The translations under genes were made by a program, and so were the position numbers. This document shows, in pieces, positions 5,901 to 6,466 of a stretch of 6,466 nt of DNA. This DNA comes from an uncultured Bacteroidota bacterium (GTDB taxonomy: Bacteria > Bacteroidota > Bacteroidia > Bacteroidales > SZUA-534): the NCBI GenBank assembly GCA_937885735.1, contig CALABN010000231.1:1-6466 (forward strand). Reading direction: 5' to 3'. Each line of letters starts with the position of its first letter. Position 1 is the first letter of the stretch. The notes beneath the pieces are model-generated. The model made no database searches. It was not told the DNA's origin and saw only the letters and a program-made list of their open reading frames with translations.

Positions 5901-6466
5901 CCTGCTGATTTCAATGGTTTTGGCATTATTCCTATTGCCAATACTTTACGACGTATCATATGACGACAAGTTGAAAAAGCCAGGATTCTGGTCGGTGCCA
6001 TATCACCAAAATTTCTCAAAAACATTTGTGGGCGTGTTGTTAATAGGCGCATCAACATTGATTTGCAGCAATGCATCGGCACAAGAACCTGACAGCGTGT
6101 CAATGACAGCAAAATCGGGCACTGCAATCAGCCTTGACTCGTGCAAGCACGCCGCCCTGCAATTCAACAACGACATTAAGAAATCGGAAATTGACATAGA
6201 GGCGGCTGAACAGCAGAAAAAGGAAGCGTTCACAAAGCATTTCCCTTCGGTAAGCGCCGCAGCCGTTGCTATGAAGGCTTTTGACCCACTGATAGAATTG
6301 GGCGATATGACTATGGACGGAATGCTGTCGAAAAGCCCTACCTACAACCAACTTATGACTCAAGCAGGACAAATACAGCAACTGCAACAAGCGGCACAGG
6401 CTGGCAATATGGAAGCAGCCGCTCAATTGCAACAACTTCAGCAGGCTGGCGTTATCGACCAACTGA
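2905..6466 (+). CDS. RND efflux permease fused to TolC-like outer membrane factor (partial, runs off the 3' end)
   Basis: One frame is open from the ATG at 2905 to the last base: 1187 full codons and no stop. Residues 1-1030 form a complete AcrB-superfamily, proton-driven inner-membrane permease. TM1 is at about 13-33. The first periplasmic porter loop follows to about 335. TM2-TM6 lie within 340-492 and TM7 at about 532-554. The second periplasmic loop runs to about 860, and TM8-TM12 within 862-1017. TM4 carries GMIVDNSIVIIDN (D403, N404). TM10 carries MIVRNGIILIDYA (R932, N933), where AcrB has Lys940-Asn941. A basic linker then leads to a signal-peptide-like segment (1039-1059) and, from about 1060, the start of an outer membrane factor (SLDSCKHAALQFNNDIKKSEIDI, then KKEAFTKHFPSVSA). 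About 130 residues of that domain are in the window; a full one needs about 400 or more. The gene follows the adaptor by 73 bp and is probably co-transcribed with it. Drugs, bile salts or other small molecules are plausible substrates; none is proven. Confidence 0.92.
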   Translation, partial: MKITFIERAMRNNTVVITIVLSMMLVGIVALIKMPRNEMPVFTIRQGLVVGVYPGASSEQVAEQLTTAVENYTFGFKEVRKENTYSYSREGMMYMFVELTADCKDADEFWSKYKHGLEQLKSSLPTGVLALFANSDFGDTSALLITLSSDNHTYKDLELQLKKLEAEVRKIPATSKVKHVGLQKEKIFVNVDPDKLNEYNIKSLSLLSAFQANGLVGYAGNIDDGETQMNMHFGENFESEKDLAEQIVYSDIDGNVVRLKDIATIERKYDDPDSYIKQNGRKTILLSLEMQNGNNIVEYGEAVDKAIETFKAQLPDGIDVEKISELPKYVKESVNDFMREFMIAIIAVICVTILLLPMRVASVAGITVPISVLITLAVFYFCGITLEMVSLASLILVLGMIVDNSIVIIDNHVEMIDHGLSPWHSAIKSAKDLSASVIVATIAIICVYVPLGFMIPGSAGEFLEIIPTVVAIALVISVIIALLLVPYLNFVFIKKGLKRTDKPAEGKKKRRTFLDIMQGVYDKSLEKAFKHRLACIVATVIILALSFWGFTTIDQELFPKMERNQFAVEVYLPTGSSLEQTEIIVDSVEKLLLNDPRVTNVTSFIGTSSPRFHTVYAPKMPAPNFGQLLVNTISNQATKDIVADYDTVYSDKFAEAHIKWKILAMQFTPSPIEIRISSDSINDIHKVEHQIMDIVNKTKGIAWARTDWDQMQQNIRIDVDRDKANRLGLSKSLIATSLLAGFNGLPLTTIWEGDYPVDVQLTMKNANEEEGIKALENKYITAPKTFSAIPLRSVATLRPEWNEGTVVHRNGVPTLTIVIDELPDYVASNILNELMPQIADIDLPLGTSISYGGDYAGTEEVFVPMGIALALSITLIFFVLLFQFKKFKVVFLIMSGMLLTIPGAVIGLKLMNYPFSITAFVGITSLCGMIVRNGIILIDYARELRDKEKLSVREAAIAAGKRRMRPIFLTSAAAAMGVVPMIISRSPLWGPLGTVICFGLLISMVLALFLLPILYDVSYDDKLKKPGFWSVPYHQNFSKTFVGVLLIGASTLICSNASAQEPDSVSMTAKSGTAISLDSCKHAALQFNNDIKKSEIDIEAAEQQKKEAFTKHFPSVSAAAVAMKAFDPLIELGDMTMDGMLSKSPTYNQLMTQAGQIQQLQQAAQAGNMEAAAQLQQLQQAGVIDQL
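6019..6081 (+). other. Internal signal-peptide-like segment at the fusion joint
   Basis: Residues 1039-1059 of the fused protein run from Lys1039 through a hydrophobic core (TFVGVLLIGASTLI) to Asn-Ala-Ser-Ala, followed by Gln1060. Basic residues K1022, K1024, K1025 and K1039 precede it. Ala at -3 and -1 fits the signal peptidase I rule. RND permeases end in the cytoplasm after TM12, so this stretch would act as a thirteenth crossing and deliver the outer membrane factor to the periplasm, with or without cleavage. Confidence 0.7.
6082..6466 (+). other. Outer membrane factor (TolC/OEP) domain, N-terminal part
   Basis: The 128 residues from Gln1060 begin like a mature TolC-family protein: SLDSCKHAAL followed by an amphipathic helix rich in Glu/Lys/Ala, then AFTKHFPSVSA, the usual entry from the first long helix into the first outer membrane beta-strand. 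After that comes a Gln/Ala-rich segment (about 1153-1187) with a repeated QxQQLQQA pattern. From the TolC fold this would fall in or near the first surface-exposed strand-loop region; that placement is inferred. The domain continues beyond the window. Confidence 0.8.

Noticed and set aside
6028..6042. Separate start for the outer membrane factor at in-frame GTG/TTG codons
   Set aside because: There is no stop before them, no leader-like sequence, and the basic residues of a signal peptide lie upstream, so a fused reading is simpler.

Overview
The window looks like chromosomal DNA from a member of the Bacteroidota, probably Bacteroidales. There is a sigma-ABfr-type promoter (TTTG, 19 nt, TAnnTTTG). 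The starts have A-rich leaders and no Shine-Dalgarno sequence. The long gene-poor spacer is packed with short hairpin and simple-sequence repeats of a style I recall from Bacteroidota intergenic regions. The assignment is by style; no species is recognised.

Bases 1 to about 1063 hold no gene I can support. They are a mosaic of degenerate repeats: three copies of an AATTAAG/GCCAATGGCC element, paired GCGCCC-GAA-GGGGC hairpins, two GCGCYTTCAGCGCG repeats, a perfect 24-bp palindrome, a cluster of small hairpins at 785-856, and a 7-bp tandem repeat just before the operon. A TTGAC half-site cluster (1008-1034) and a clear promoter (1064-1094) follow.

Bases 1139-6466 are one plus-strand tripartite efflux locus. 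It encodes a TetR-family regulator (1139-1732), a lipoprotein periplasmic adaptor of the HlyD/AcrA type (1803-2831), and an RND permease whose frame continues without a stop into a TolC-like outer membrane factor (2905 to beyond the window end). Two near-identical 19-bp partial palindromes lie just upstream of tetR and of the adaptor. They are the obvious candidate operators, so the regulator probably represses both itself and the pump.

The most notable item is the permease-outer membrane factor fusion. After 12 predicted membrane segments there is a short basic linker, then a signal-peptide-like hydrophobic stretch ending in Ala-Ser-Ala-Gln, then an outer membrane factor domain. The whole pump would thus come from two structural genes. 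It is open whether the product stays fused or is cut by signal peptidase I. RND-TolC fusions are, to my recollection, already known among Bacteroidota CzcA/CusA-like proteins, so the arrangement is unusual but probably not unique. Substrates cannot be read from the sequence.
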